Of a stretch of DNA of 64,000 nt, positions 1 through 9,308 are shown piece by piece. Made by a program: the position numbers and the translations under genes. The stretch spans positions 45,045 through 109,044 of the forward strand of contig NZ_BAWM01000020.1 in assembly GCF_000759675.1 (NCBI RefSeq). The letters run 5' to 3'. Each line of letters starts with the position of its first letter. Positions within the stretch are counted from its first letter, which is position 1. Origin of the DNA: Neobacillus niacini (GTDB lineage: Bacteria; Bacillota; Bacilli; Bacillales; Cytobacillaceae). A model generated the notes under the pieces. That model worked only from the letters and a program-made list of their open reading frames with translations, did not search any database and was not told where the DNA came from.

Positions 1-541
1 TTGGATTTTCGACAATATCCTCTACTCTTGCACTCGCTCCAACGCCTTCTTTAAGCTTAATTAATCCTTCTTTTTCAAAAATAGGTAAAATACGTCCATG
101 GTCACTTAGTGAATCACTCATAATAATTTTTGCACCTTTTGGAAGGTCTTTTAAGCTTTTGTATTTTTTAGAATAAATTCCGATTGGTTCCTTATGAATT
201 CCACCAACACTTACAAAATCAAAATCCTTATTTTCTTTCATTTGCAGTTCTAAATACCCTGGTGTTTGAAAATAGTTTGCGTCGAGTTCTTTATCCCTTA
301 ATGCTACGTTTGGTAGGATATAATCTTGAAAAACTTGCACTTCTAGATCAATGCCTTTTTCCTTTAATAAAGGTTTTGCCGCCTCTAACACTTCCGCATG
401 CGGTACAGCAGAAGCTCCAACAACTAATTTTTTGTTTCCTTCTTCTCCTGCCTTATCTGCAGTATCGTTTTTAGCCCCACCGCAAGCTGTTAGGGCAAGT
501 GCTACTAACGCAATGATAATTATGCTAACTGCTTTTTTCAT
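1..541 (-). CDS. metQ: Methionine ABC transporter substrate-binding lipoprotein MetQ (partial)
   Basis: NlpA/MetQ-family lipoprotein that binds methionine outside the membrane and passes it to MetNP. The reading frame starts at an ATG (541-539) preceded by AGGAGG and is still open at the window edge, so the C-terminus is missing. Residues 1-20 form a lipoprotein signal ending in LTAC, with Cys20 as the acylation site. A region matching the NlpA family follows (VGASAVPHAEVLE, LDANYFQTPGYLE). It lies 16 bp downstream of metP in the same operon and should share the SAM riboswitch upstream of metN. Confidence 0.95.
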   Translation of the reverse strand, partial: MKKAVSIIIIALVALALTACGGAKNDTADKAGEEGNKKLVVGASAVPHAEVLEAAKPLLKEKGIDLEVQVFQDYILPNVALRDKELDANYFQTPGYLELQMKENKDFDFVSVGGIHKEPIGIYSKKYKSLKDLPKGAKIIMSDSLSDHGRILPIFEKEGLIKLKEGVGASARVEDIVENP

Positions 542-557
542 AATCTAACTCCTCCTG

Positions 558-1223
558 TTATCGTTTATCTGTTTTCTTTGTAAAATAATCTCCAATAAAT
601 TGGATGATAAAAACTAAAATTAAAATGGCAATCGTTGCAACTAACGTAACAATCGGTCTATTGCGCTGAAAACCTTCAAGATAGGCAAAATGTCCAAGTC
701 CACCTGCTCCAATTACTCCGGCCATTGCTGTAAAGCCGACTAACGAAATAGCCGTGACGGTAATCCCTGAAATTAATGCCGGCAAAGATTCTGGTATTAA
801 TACTTTAAAAATAATATGACCATGTGTTGCTCCCATTGATTGAGATGCCTCAATTACACCTTTATCGATTTCCCGAAGAGCAATCTCCACCATTCTTGCG
901 TAAAAAGGAGCTGCTCCAATAATTAAGGCAGGCAACGCCGCATTTGCACCGAGCATGGTTCCAATCAATAATTTAGTAAAAGGAATTAATAATACAATTA
1001 AGATAATAAAGGGTATTGATCTGAAAATATTTACAAATCCAGCAATAATAACATTCATACCCCTGTTTTCCCACATATTACCTTTACCCGTTAAAAATAA
1101 CAGCAGACCAAGCACTAATCCCAAAATAAATGTAGTAAGGACTGAAATGGAAGTCATATAAAGGGTTTCACGTGTGGCTTCTAATAATTGATTCCACTTT
1201 ACCATTTCCGTAAAGTTAGCCAT
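558..1223 (-). CDS. metP: Methionine ABC transporter permease MetP (MetI)
   Basis: Membrane subunit of the methionine importer, 221 aa, the normal length for MetI/MetP. Five or so hydrophobic segments are visible. The EAA loop that docks the ATPase is near residues 125-150 (EASQSMGATHGHIIFKVLIP). The start ATG has GGAGGTGAT upstream, and the gene overlaps the end of metN by 8 bp, indicating translational coupling. The order metN-metP-metQ is the same as in B. subtilis (yusCBA). Confidence 0.95.
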   Translation of the reverse strand: MANFTEMVKWNQLLEATRETLYMTSISVLTTFILGLVLGLLLFLTGKGNMWENRGMNVIIAGFVNIFRSIPFIILIVLLIPFTKLLIGTMLGANAALPALIIGAAPFYARMVEIALREIDKGVIEASQSMGATHGHIIFKVLIPESLPALISGITVTAISLVGFTAMAGVIGAGGLGHFAYLEGFQRNRPIVTLVATIAILILVFIIQFIGDYFTKKTDKR

Positions 1224-2241
1224 TACTAATCACCTCCACGCCGACTTGCTGGGAGCGAATGTAGTCCACTGCCTTGTTAACTTCTAATTCGTCACCATCA
1301 AGATGAATAAAGAGGGTCCCATAGGAACCACTTTGCGTTTGCGAAATTTTCCCCTGCAAAATGTTGACAGTTACATTATTTTGACGGATTAAATTGGTGA
1401 TTAACGGTTGCTCGACTGACTCGCCGATAAAGGATAATTGAACGACCTGACCTGATTGATAGCGTTCTAACAAATGCTCCGCCGTTTCTTTTGTTTCTTC
1501 AGGCACTGTTACCTGTTGAACAAACCGTTTTGTAATTGGCTGCTCGGGGTTTTTAAAGACTTCTAACACCTGACCAAGCTCCACAATTCTACCACTTTCC
1601 ATAACGGCTACCCGATGACAGATTTTCCGAATAACATGCATTTCATGTGTAATTAACACGATGGTTAAACCTAGTCTTTTATTAATATCAACTAACAAGT
1701 CCAAAATGGAATCGGTTGTTTGTGGGTCTAGCGCTGAAGTTGCTTCATCACAAAGCAGTACTTTCGGATTGTTGGCCAGTGCTCGTGCAATTCCTACACG
1801 CTGTTTTTGACCGCCGCTAAGCTGTGATGGGTAAGCATTTTCTCTACCTTCAAGACCTACCAATTTAATCAGTTCATTTACTCGTTTTTGTCTTTCCAAT
1901 CCACCTACTCCAGCAATCTCCAATGGGAAGGCAATATTCTCACTAACTGTTCTTGACCAGAGCAAATTAAAATGCTGAAAAATCATACTAATTTCCTGAC
2001 GTGCTTTTCGAAGCTCGCTGCCCCTAATTTTTGAAATAACACGACCAGCTACGGTAACAGAACCTTCTGTCGGCAGCTCCAGTCCATTAAGCATTCGGAT
2101 TAAAGTGCTTTTTCCAGCACCACTATATCCGATTACACCAAAGATTTCTCCTTCTTTAATTTCTAAATTAACATCATCAACTGCTTTAAGCTGCCCCTGT
2201 TTAGAAGGAAAAACCTTTCGGACATCTTTTATAGAAATCAT
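1216..2241 (-). CDS. metN: Methionine ABC transporter ATP-binding protein MetN
   Basis: ATPase that powers methionine import, 341 aa. Walker A is GYSGAGKST at residues 38-46, the ABC signature is LSGGQKQR near 141-148, and Walker B ends in LLCDEATSALD. The last ~80 residues form a NIL domain, the methionine-sensing regulatory domain of MetN proteins. The start has AAGGTGAT upstream. It is the first gene of the operon and lies behind a sigma-A promoter and a SAM-I riboswitch with a terminator, so it should be off when SAM is plentiful. Confidence 0.96.
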   Translation of the reverse strand: MISIKDVRKVFPSKQGQLKAVDDVNLEIKEGEIFGVIGYSGAGKSTLIRMLNGLELPTEGSVTVAGRVISKIRGSELRKARQEISMIFQHFNLLWSRTVSENIAFPLEIAGVGGLERQKRVNELIKLVGLEGRENAYPSQLSGGQKQRVGIARALANNPKVLLCDEATSALDPQTTDSILDLLVDINKRLGLTIVLITHEMHVIRKICHRVAVMESGRIVELGQVLEVFKNPEQPITKRFVQQVTVPEETKETAEHLLERYQSGQVVQLSFIGESVEQPLITNLIRQNNVTVNILQGKISQTQSGSYGTLFIHLDGDELEVNKAVDYIRSQQVGVEVISNG

Positions 2242-2362
2242 TTCATCACCTTCTTTTTATCCAATAAAATATGAATTGCAAAAATTCCGATTAGACCGCA
2301 GTGCTTAAATATAGGGTTTGATTGTTTCCAGAAAAACATTCTTATATTAGAAAAATTAAAAA

Positions 2363-2386
2363 GCCTTTCTGCATAGGCAGAAAGGC
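2363..2386 (-). terminator. Riboswitch-controlled intrinsic terminator upstream of metN
   Basis: A perfect 10-bp stem (2363-2372 with 2377-2386) and 4-nt loop, followed on the minus strand by a U run. Its 5' arm contains CCTTTCT, complementary to AGAAAGG just 3' of the SAM aptamer P1 stem. This gives a clear antiterminator/terminator switch. Confidence 0.93.
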
Positions 2387-2404
2387 ATCATTAATAAGAC
2401 CTTT

Positions 2405-2514
2405 CTCCCATCTTCCAAAGCTTCCGCTTTGTGTGAATTGGCACCATTTCAATAATAAATATTGACGGTTGCCGGGCTTCATCGGGCACATCCCTCCACC
2501 TCTCTTGATAAGAG
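2405..2514 (-). promoter_or_regulatory. SAM-I (S-box) riboswitch
   Basis: The minus strand carries the S-box core: ATCAAGAGAGGTGGAGGGA, then GATGAAGCCCGGCAACC, then the variable arm and a 3' GGAAGATGGGAG. P1 pairs CUCUUAUC (2514-2507) with GAUGGGAG (2412-2405), including G-U pairs. It sits ~165 nt upstream of metN and 18 nt upstream of the terminator hairpin. SAM binding stabilises P1, frees the terminator and shuts off the methionine importer. Confidence 0.96.
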
Positions 2515-2580
2515 TTACAGCATTCTATATTCAATTAACACGTTCGTTAAATTAGAGCAATTAATTTTAGTACAAAAATT

Positions 2581-2609
2581 ATCGTACCATGAATAAAAAA
2601 GGGTGTCAA
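2581..2609 (-). promoter_or_regulatory. Sigma-A promoter of metNPQ
   Basis: TTGACA (2609-2604), 17-nt spacer, TACGAT (2586-2581) on the minus strand. Transcription would start near 2574, about 60 nt before the S-box aptamer. Confidence 0.8.
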
Positions 2610-2648
2610 CGAAATTGTGTACCAATTCCGAATAAATATTTTTCCTTA

Positions 2649-3965
2649 TTAAGCTTTTGCTTTTAGAGATGCTACACCTGTAGCTGCCTCTATGGCTGCT
2701 TCTAGGTCTTCTATTAAGTCCTCAACATTCTCAATACCAATAGAAAGTCGAATTAAGTCCTCAGAAACCCCAGATGCTTTAAGTCCTTCTGCATCTAGCT
2801 GCTGATGGGTGGTGCTGGCAGGGTGAATAATTAAGCTTTTCGCGTCACCAACATTCGCTACATGGGCAAATAGGGTAATAGCATCAATTAACTTTGCTCC
2901 TGCTTCTCTTCCACCTTTGATACCAAAAACAATGATGGATCCAGCTCCTTTTGGTAAATACTTGCTTGCTAATTCATAATCAGGGTGCGAATTGTGTCCA
3001 GGATATGATACCCATTCTACAGCAGGATGATTTAATAAATAAGCTACTACTTCCTTAGTATTCGCAATATGTTCCTTCATCCGGACATGAAGCGTTTCAA
3101 GTCCAAGTGTGAATTGAAATGCGTTTTGCGGACTTAAAGAAGGTCCCAGGTCACGCAATAATTGTACACGTGCTTTTATAATATAAGCAACAGCACCCAG
3201 TGTTTCTGCATAAACAAGATCATGATAACTTGGATCAGGGGTTGTAAAACCAGGGAATTTAGGTGAATTCCAGTCAAACTTTCCTCCATCAACGATAACT
3301 CCACCGGTTGTTGTTCCATTTCCTAAAAGCCATTTTGTTGCTGAATGAATAACAATATCAGCCCCATATTCTATCGGTCTGCATAGGTATGGTGTGGCAA
3401 ATGTATTATCAATAATTAATGGAACTCCTGCTTCATGAGCAATGTCTGCTACTTTTTCAATATCAAGAATTCTTAAAGACGGATTACCAATCGTTTCCGC
3501 AAATACAGCTTTTGTTTTATCGCTAATCGCAGCACGGAAATTTTCTGGATCTTCAGGGTCTACAAACTTAACCTTGATTCCATATTTCGGAAGCGTAACA
3601 GCAAATAAATTGTATGTCCCACCATATAAAGTTGATGCTGAAACGATTTCATCACCTGCTTCAGCAATATTTAAGATGGCTAGGGTAATTGCAGCCATCC
3701 CACTCGCTACTGCAAGAGCTCCTACTCCACCTTCTAACAATGCAACTCTTTCTTCGAAAACAGTTGTTGTTGGGTTATGGATTCGAGTATATATGTATCC
3801 AGGCTCCTTCAATGCAAAAAGATTTGCCGCATGATCCGTATTTTTAAATTGATAGGCATTATTTTGGTAGATTGGGACTGCTCGTGCCCCTGTTACTGGA
3901 TCTGGAGCCAAACCACCATGAACACTTAAGGTTTCAAAACGATAATTTTTTTGATTTTCCCCCAT
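2649..3965 (-). CDS. O-acetylhomoserine sulfhydrylase (aminocarboxypropyltransferase)
   Basis: PLP enzyme of the Cys/Met metabolism family that makes homocysteine from O-acetylhomoserine and sulfide (MetY type). The family start ETLSVHGG and the PLP-lysine motif (SATKW, in [14 protein letters not shown]) are present. Its ~438 aa length is typical of MetY rather than the shorter MetB/MetC enzymes. ATG at 3965 is chosen because GAGGAG lies 7 nt upstream; a TTG further upstream in frame overlaps that ribosome site. I see no S-box directly upstream, but it neighbours metNPQ and belongs to the same pathway. Confidence 0.92.
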   Translation of the reverse strand: MGENQKNYRFETLSVHGGLAPDPVTGARAVPIYQNNAYQFKNTDHAANLFALKEPGYIYTRIHNPTTTVFEERVALLEGGVGALAVASGMAAITLAILNIAEAGDEIVSASTLYGGTYNLFAVTLPKYGIKVKFVDPEDPENFRAAISDKTKAVFAETIGNPSLRILDIEKVADIAHEAGVPLIIDNTFATPYLCRPIEYGADIVIHSATKWLLGNGTTTGGVIVDGGKFDWNSPKFPGFTTPDPSYHDLVYAETLGAVAYIIKARVQLLRDLGPSLSPQNAFQFTLGLETLHVRMKEHIANTKEVVAYLLNHPAVEWVSYPGHNSHPDYELASKYLPKGAGSIIVFGIKGGREAGAKLIDAITLFAHVANVGDAKSLIIHPASTTHQQLDAEGLKASGVSEDLIRLSIGIENVEDLIEDLEAAIEAATGVASLKAKA

Positions 3966-4105
3966 ACTAGCACTCCTCAAATTTTATAATAAAAATCATT
4001 TTATGAAATAATTGAATACTTCCCCTCACCTGTTATATATTCGGGTAAATCGACTAAAAGTCCTGCCTAATTTCTTCCATGAATATCTATTTTTTATTTC
4101 AAAAA

Positions 4106-4131
4106 AAAACAGACGCACCTGCATCTGTTTT
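4106..4131 (-). terminator. Intrinsic terminator after the yusE-like gene
   Basis: CAGACGCA/TGCATCTG stem followed on the minus strand by nine U residues. It overlaps the end of the thioredoxin-like gene. Confidence 0.75.
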
Positions 4132-4438
4132 AGTTAGATAATTGTTTAATTTTTTCATATAAGAAAGGAACAGAGTGGAAAGCATAAATCATTTCAAGTA
4201 ATTCTCCATCCTTGATGAATAACAGGCATGGAACACTTTCAATTTCAAACCTTTCCGCCAACTCAGGATAATAATTCAGATTAATTTTTCCTATTTTCAC
4301 ATCAACCATATTTTCAATGACATGGAGCATTCTCGATGCTACCTGACAAGTACCGCATAAAGGAGTATAGAAGTAAATAAGTCCGGATGAATGATTATTT
4401 AAAAATGATGATACTTCATCTAGGTTCCAATCGTTCAT
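4130..4438 (-). CDS. yusE: Thioredoxin-like protein YusE
   Basis: Thioredoxin-fold protein of 102 aa with redox motif CGTC at residues 28-31 and the cis-proline region ESVPCLLFIKDG near 66-77. Probably a cytosolic thiol-disulfide oxidoreductase; the substrate is unknown. It follows the toprim gene yusF with a 3-bp gap, so the two are co-transcribed, as in B. subtilis. Confidence 0.85.
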   Translation of the reverse strand: MNDWNLDEVSSFLNNHSSGLIYFYTPLCGTCQVASRMLHVIENMVDVKIGKINLNYYPELAERFEIESVPCLLFIKDGELLEMIYAFHSVPFLYEKIKQLSN

Positions 4439-4441
4439 TTT

Positions 4442-4801
4442 TTAACCCATCTCTAAAAATTCAGAATGAACATCGATATTTGCACCTAAAAGGACTGTTG
4501 CAAGATGGTACACTGGAGCAGTTGCTACTTCACGGTACATCCTGTCTATATAAATATGTTCCGCTTGAGGGAATTCCCTTTTTAATTGTTTGCGAAGCTT
4601 CTCACCTGCATCATCAGCATCAACGAGGATATAGACCTCTTTATCTTCTAGAGAATCTATTAATTCCTCCAATTTCGTCATGCTGATGGTTCCATTTGTG
4701 CAAATAATCTCTATCGGTTCCTTCAGGATACTTTTCACCTTTTTCTTATCTGATTTTCCTTCTACAATCAGAACTTTATCACCATACGTATCATTCATCA
4801 T
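4442..4801 (-). CDS. yusF: Toprim domain protein YusF
   Basis: A 119-aa stand-alone toprim domain. The catalytic glutamate motif KVLIVEGKSDK is at residues 9-19 and the DxD motif ILVDADDAGEK is near 58-68. This fold occurs in primases, topoisomerases and RNase M5-type nucleases, so a nucleic-acid phosphotransfer role is plausible but unproven. Two ATGs are adjacent (4801 and 4798); AGGTG is 4 nt from the first and 7 nt from the second, so translation may start at 4798. Confidence 0.85.
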   Translation of the reverse strand: MMNDTYGDKVLIVEGKSDKKKVKSILKEPIEIICTNGTISMTKLEELIDSLEDKEVYILVDADDAGEKLRKQLKREFPQAEHIYIDRMYREVATAPVYHLATVLLGANIDVHSEFLEMG

Positions 4802-4836
4802 TCATCACCTATATGAAAGAAAGTTATTTGTTTGAT

Positions 4837-4883
4837 GTTAACATATTCGAAAACATTAATAACGTGTGAATATGTTAACTATA
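4837..4883 (-). promoter_or_regulatory. Candidate promoter and operator for yusFE
   Basis: An extended -10 (TGGTATAGT, with TATAGT at 4883-4878 on the minus strand) overlaps a perfect 12-bp inverted repeat: GTTAACATATTC at 4837-4848 and its complement at 4868-4879. No good -35 is seen. The placement suits a repressor site or a leader hairpin. Confidence 0.4.
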
Positions 4884-4929
4884 CCACGATTGTCTTTTTG
4901 ATAGTAGGTGTTTGCTCATGAGTATACTC

Positions 4930-5172
4930 CTAGCACCATCCACCATCATCATCACAATCTGTATATTTTGCGTCGGGCTGTTCCGTAACTGTCACATTCT
5001 GAAAAATCTTCCGCTGCTCTACTTCAAATCGTTGATCTAACTGAAATGTCATGTCCCCTGGTATCTGTATCTTTCCAATAGAAGTGTTATCAAGAAATAA
5101 TTCCATTTCTCCATTTTCCATTTTTCCAATAACTCGATCTGTCACATCAATTTTCTGCGGATTCAATGTCAT
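4930..5172 (-). CDS. yusG: YusG-like protein (DUF2553)
   Basis: Small 80-aa protein of unknown function, similar to B. subtilis YusG. It is mostly beta-strand-like, with an acidic, cysteine-containing tail (CDDDGGWC) that could bind metal; that is inference. A purine-rich ribosome site lies upstream. It sits between gcvH and yusF as in B. subtilis. Confidence 0.75.
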   Translation of the reverse strand: MTLNPQKIDVTDRVIGKMENGEMELFLDNTSIGKIQIPGDMTFQLDQRFEVEQRKIFQNVTVTEQPDAKYTDCDDDGGWC

Positions 5173-5253
5173 ACCAAGAGCCCCTTTTAGTTAAAGTTTA
5201 TTATAGTGTCCCCTAGTTTTAGAATATAGAAGGTGCGAATTTTTCCCATAAAA

Positions 5254-5278
5254 AAACACCTTGATAAACAAGGTGTTT
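5254..5278 (-). terminator. Terminator after gcvH
   Basis: 10-bp perfect stem AAACACCTTG/CAAGGTGTTT with a 5-nt loop, followed on the minus strand by U residues. Confidence 0.9.
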
Positions 5279-5286
5279 ACGTAATA

Positions 5287-5670
5287 TTAGTCTTCTTTAA
5301 TCATTTCTTCATATTGTTCTGCAGTCATTAGGTTGTCCAATTCACTGTTATCAGAAGGCTCAATGACGATCATCCATGCTTTTTCATATGGAGATTCGTT
5401 TACGAATTCAGGGCTATCACTTAAATCTTCGTTAACTTGTACAACCTTACCACTTAAAGGTGCATATAATTCAGAAACTGTTTTTACAGATTCAACACTT
5501 CCAAATGGCTCATCTGCAGTCACTTCATCGCCAACTTCAGGGAGTTCAACGAAAACGATATCGCCTAGTTCAGATTGTGCAAAGTGAGTAATCCCTACAC
5601 GGACAGTTTCTCCTTCAACCTTTACCCATTCATGTTCTTCAGAATAACGCAATTCCTTTGGTGTCGTCAT
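5287..5670 (-). CDS. gcvH: Glycine cleavage system H protein
   Basis: Lipoyl carrier of the glycine cleavage system, 127 aa. The lipoylation site is Lys63 in ESVKTVSE. It shuttles the aminomethyl group between the P, T and L proteins. In Bacillus it also serves as the entry point for octanoyl transfer in lipoate assembly, which may explain why it is separate from gcvT-gcvPA-gcvPB. It has its own terminator. Confidence 0.97.
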   Translation of the reverse strand: MTTPKELRYSEEHEWVKVEGETVRVGITHFAQSELGDIVFVELPEVGDEVTADEPFGSVESVKTVSELYAPLSGKVVQVNEDLSDSPEFVNESPYEKAWMIVIEPSDNSELDNLMTAEQYEEMIKED

Positions 5671-5755
5671 TACAAAATCCCTCCATTATTTTCTAAAATT
5701 ATTATCGACATAAATCGATTTTACCCTACTAACAATTTGAAAAGTAATAAAATGC

Positions 5756-6112
5756 TTACAACCACATTTTCTCATACTCTTCTTCTTTAAAGCCAACTGT
5801 CACTTTTTCTCCATTCGTTACTAATGGTCTTTTGATTAACATCCCATCTGAAGCTAACAGATCTAGCAGCTCCTCTTCAGAAGCAGAAGAAATTTTATCC
5901 TTTATACCCAGTTCACGGTACTTCTGCCCACTTGTATTAAAGAACTTCTTTAATTCAAGGTTGCTCTTTTCGTAGATATCCTGAAGTTGAGCACGAGATG
6001 GTGGAGTTTCAACAATATGTATTTCTTTGTAGGAAAGATGATGTTCATCTAGCCATTTCTTTGCATTTCGACAGGTACCACATTTCGGATACCAGTAAAA
6101 AGTAAGAGACAT
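5756..6112 (-). CDS. yusI: ArsC/Spx-family protein YusI
   Basis: 118-aa thioredoxin-fold protein of the ArsC/Spx family with CxxC (CGTC) at residues 11-14 and the family motif LLIKRPL-like MLIKRPLVT near 92-100. ATG at 6112 is chosen: AGGAGGG lies 8 nt upstream, while the in-frame GTG further up overlaps that site. Its role is unknown; either a reductase or an Spx-like adaptor would fit the fold. The genomic position matches B. subtilis yusI. Confidence 0.85.
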   Translation of the reverse strand: MSLTFYWYPKCGTCRNAKKWLDEHHLSYKEIHIVETPPSRAQLQDIYEKSNLELKKFFNTSGQKYRELGIKDKISSASEEELLDLLASDGMLIKRPLVTNGEKVTVGFKEEEYEKMWL

Positions 6113-6249
6113 CCTTTCCACCCTCCTAATCCAAACATTATGACGGTATTCGTCACTTGAATAGTAACATAACGGGAAAAAAAGTAAAAATGGTTCACTT
6201 AAAAATTCGACTAATTCCGCTAAAATCCTGCTAAACCATAGAAAAAAAC

Positions 6250-6282
6250 TTTAGACTCCCGCTATATCGCTGGGAGCCTAAA
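6250..6282 (-). terminator. Terminator of the fadNAE operon
   Basis: TTTAGACTCCC (6250-6260) pairs with GGGAGCCTAAA (6272-6282) with one mismatch, and a U-rich tract follows on the minus strand. Confidence 0.85.
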
Positions 6283-6291
6283 ATTTATCAA

Positions 6292-8076
6292 TTAAACAAT
6301 ATAGCGTTCAGCTTCAATAACAACATCAGCAGCTTCACGTTTCTTCGCAATCACATTGATTGGTGTGTGACGAGTAAGTTTGCGTAGTGCAGATACAAGC
6401 ATACGGAGAGTATCCCCTTGTTCAGTAGCAACCAAGGTTTCTTTAGCATGCTGCTCGATTTCGTTGAAAGCTTCCTGACAAAAGATTTGTGTATAAAGAA
6501 GCTTTTGTTTGTTTTTTTCGAGACCAGACTTTGCAATTGCTTTTTCTGAACGTAAAACGACAGATTCCATTGCATATGCATTAGAAACTATGTCTGCAAT
6601 ATTTGATAAAATTTCCTGTTCTTTATCAAGAGCTTTACCAAATTTTTGTGCAGCTAAACCAGCTGCCAGCAAACCGATCTTTTTAGCATTGCTTACTAAA
6701 TGTTTTTCTTGTGCAAGCGGCTCATCACCTGGCTCTTCAGGCATTAACATCATGATTTCTTCTTGAAGCGCCATTGCTTTTTGGAATAACGGAAGCTCTC
6801 CTTTGAAAGCTTTTTTAATATAGGTTCCTGGTACTAGAAGACGGTTAATTTCATTTGTACCTTCGAAAATTCGATTAATACGGGAATCACGGTAGGCTCT
6901 TTCGATCGTATACTCTTGCATGAAGCCGTATCCGCCGTGAATTTGGACACCTTCGTCAACAACATAATCTAATACTTCACTGGCAAAGAATTTATTTACG
7001 GAGCACTCAATCGCATATTCAGCAATAGAATTTGCCACTAATTTAATATCCTTCTGCTCGTCTGTAGTAAGTTTGCCTTGATTTTCTTCGAATAATCCAA
7101 TAGTACGGTAGACAGAGCTTTCTGCTGCATAGATTTTAGAAGCCATGGTCCCGAACTTCTCTTTTGTTAAATTGAACTGAGAAATTGGTGTGTTAAATTG
7201 CTTACGGCCGTTTGCATATTTAACCGCTAACTCAAATGCATTCTTAGATCCGCCAACACCGCCAACCGCTAATTTATAGCGTCCGATGTTTAAAATATTA
7301 AACGCAATGACATGACCTTTGCCATATTCACCTAATAGATTTTCAACAGGAACAGGTACATCTTCTAGGATAAGAGTACGAGTGGATGAGCTCTTAATTC
7401 CCATTTTCTTTTCTTCTGCTCCAGTAGAAACTCCTGGGAAATCTCTTTCCACAATGAATGCGGTAAAGTGCTCGCCATCAATTTTGGTATAGACAACAAA
7501 TACATCTGCAAAACCTGCATTGGTAATCCATTGCTTTTCACCGTTTAGGATATAATGAGTACCTTCTGCATTTAATTTCGCAGTTGTTCTTGCGCCAAGA
7601 GCATCAGAACCTGAACCAGGCTCTGTTAAAGCATAGGCAGCTAATTTTTCACCTGAAGCAAGAGCAGGTAAATATTTTTTCTTCTGCTCTTCGTTACCGA
7701 ATAAAACGATTGGCAGAGAGCCAATACCAACATGGGCTCCATAAGATAGAGAGAAGCCGCCAGCTTTTGACATTTTTTCAGTAACAAGTGATGAAGTTAC
7801 TTTATCTAACCCTAAACCTTCATACTCTTCAGGTACATCCGCAGCCAACAGACCAAGGTCACCCGCTTGCTTTAAAAGCTTTACGGTACGGTCAAATTCA
7901 TGGTTTTCAAGATGTTCTAGCTGTGGAAGTACTTCTTTTTCAATAAAGTCTTCTGCTGTTTTGGCAATCATTAATTGCTCTTCGTTAAAATCCTCAGGTG
8001 TTAAAATACGGTCAAATGAAATATCATCGATTAAAAAGCTTCCGCCTTTTATGATTTTTTCAGTTTGTTGTGCCAT
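6292..8076 (-). CDS. fadE: Acyl-CoA dehydrogenase FadE
   Basis: FAD enzyme that oxidises acyl-CoA to trans-2-enoyl-CoA, the first step of beta-oxidation. 594 aa, long for the family but equal to Bacillus FadE (YusJ), with an extra C-terminal helical region. Visible motifs are YALTEPGSGSDA (FAD/substrate loop near residues 149-160), GGYGFMQEYTIERAYRDSR, and the catalytic-base region IFEGTNEINR near 403-412. It is the last gene of the fadN-fadA-fadE operon, 20 bp after fadA. Confidence 0.96.
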   Translation of the reverse strand: MAQQTEKIIKGGSFLIDDISFDRILTPEDFNEEQLMIAKTAEDFIEKEVLPQLEHLENHEFDRTVKLLKQAGDLGLLAADVPEEYEGLGLDKVTSSLVTEKMSKAGGFSLSYGAHVGIGSLPIVLFGNEEQKKKYLPALASGEKLAAYALTEPGSGSDALGARTTAKLNAEGTHYILNGEKQWITNAGFADVFVVYTKIDGEHFTAFIVERDFPGVSTGAEEKKMGIKSSSTRTLILEDVPVPVENLLGEYGKGHVIAFNILNIGRYKLAVGGVGGSKNAFELAVKYANGRKQFNTPISQFNLTKEKFGTMASKIYAAESSVYRTIGLFEENQGKLTTDEQKDIKLVANSIAEYAIECSVNKFFASEVLDYVVDEGVQIHGGYGFMQEYTIERAYRDSRINRIFEGTNEINRLLVPGTYIKKAFKGELPLFQKAMALQEEIMMLMPEEPGDEPLAQEKHLVSNAKKIGLLAAGLAAQKFGKALDKEQEILSNIADIVSNAYAMESVVLRSEKAIAKSGLEKNKQKLLYTQIFCQEAFNEIEQHAKETLVATEQGDTLRMLVSALRKLTRHTPINVIAKKREAADVVIEAERYIV

Positions 8077-8096
8077 TAAAATTTCCTCCTATTCTT

Positions 8097-9272
8097 TTAT
8101 AAAAGCTCAAATACTCCTGCAGCACCCATTCCGCCGCCTATACACATGGTTACTACACCAAATTGTTGATTTCGGCGCTTTAGCTCATGGATAAGTGTTA
8201 AGGTAAGTTTTGCACCTGTACATCCAAGTGGATGACCTAGTGCGATGGCACCACCATTCACATTTACTTTTTCTTCATCCAGACCAAGCTCTCGAATTAC
8301 TTGAAGGGACTGGGAAGCAAAGGCTTCATTCAATTCAAAAAGGTTAATATCCGACAACTCTAACCCAGCCAGCTTAACAGCTTTTGGTACTGCTACTACC
8401 GGACCAACTCCCATTATTTCCGGTGGTACTCCTCCAACTGCAAATGATCTGAATTTTGCTAATGGCTTTAGTCCAAGTGACTCAGCCTTTTCACGGTCCA
8501 TAATCATTAATGCTGCTGCTCCATCACTTGTTTGCGATGCATTCCCTGCAGTAACGGAACCTGTCACTGAGAAGGCAGGGCGAAGTTTTGCTAATGATTG
8601 TAAGTTCGTATCAGGACGGACGCCCTCATCTTGCGAGAATTGAATGGTCCTTTCTAAAAGTTTATTGTCCTTTCCAACTGTGCGGAAGGTAACATCAACA
8701 GGAACAATTTCGTCTACGAATTTTCCTTCTTGGATGGCTTTTGCCGCTTTCTGATGACTTCGAACGGCAAATGCGTCTTGATCTTCACGAGAAATACCAT
8801 ATTTCTTTGCTACTTCTTCTGCGGTATGACCCATTCCCATATAATACTCTGGAGCTGTTTCAGCTAATTTTACATTGGGACGAACCACATGCCCCGCCAT
8901 TGGAATCAGACTCATAGATTCGGCTCCGCCTGCAATTGCTGTATCTGTGTGTCCGAGCATTATTCCCTGTGCTGCATAGGCAATTGCCTGTAGTCCAGAT
9001 GAACAAAAACGATTAATAGTGATGGCTGGTACTGTGTGTGGCAGGCCTGCTAATGCACCAATATTACGAGCCATGTTATTCCCCTGCTCTGCTTCTGGCA
9101 TCGCACAGCCCATGATTAAATCATCAATATTTCCTTCATAATTTCCGGCGCGCTTTAATGTTTCTTTGACAACCAATGCTCCCAAATCATCAGGGCGAAC
9201 ATGGGCAAGCGTTCCTTTCTTCGCTTTACCTACCGGGGTCCGAGCTCCGGCGACGATTACCGCTTCTCTCAT
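8097..9272 (-). CDS. fadA: 3-ketoacyl-CoA thiolase FadA
   Basis: Thiolase that cleaves 3-ketoacyl-CoA with CoA to release acetyl-CoA, 391 aa. The nucleophile Cys90 lies in RFCSSGLQ. The C-terminal catalytic motifs [16 protein letters not shown] and [10 protein letters not shown] are intact. Gene order and 36-bp spacing from fadN match B. subtilis yusLKJ, which is FadR-controlled. Confidence 0.96.
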   Translation of the reverse strand: MREAVIVAGARTPVGKAKKGTLAHVRPDDLGALVVKETLKRAGNYEGNIDDLIMGCAMPEAEQGNNMARNIGALAGLPHTVPAITINRFCSSGLQAIAYAAQGIMLGHTDTAIAGGAESMSLIPMAGHVVRPNVKLAETAPEYYMGMGHTAEEVAKKYGISREDQDAFAVRSHQKAAKAIQEGKFVDEIVPVDVTFRTVGKDNKLLERTIQFSQDEGVRPDTNLQSLAKLRPAFSVTGSVTAGNASQTSDGAAALMIMDREKAESLGLKPLAKFRSFAVGGVPPEIMGVGPVVAVPKAVKLAGLELSDINLFELNEAFASQSLQVIRELGLDEEKVNVNGGAIALGHPLGCTGAKLTLTLIHELKRRNQQFGVVTMCIGGGMGAAGVFELL

Positions 9273-9308
9273 TTCGTTCCCTCACTTTCCTCATATAGTA
9301 GCAATCTA

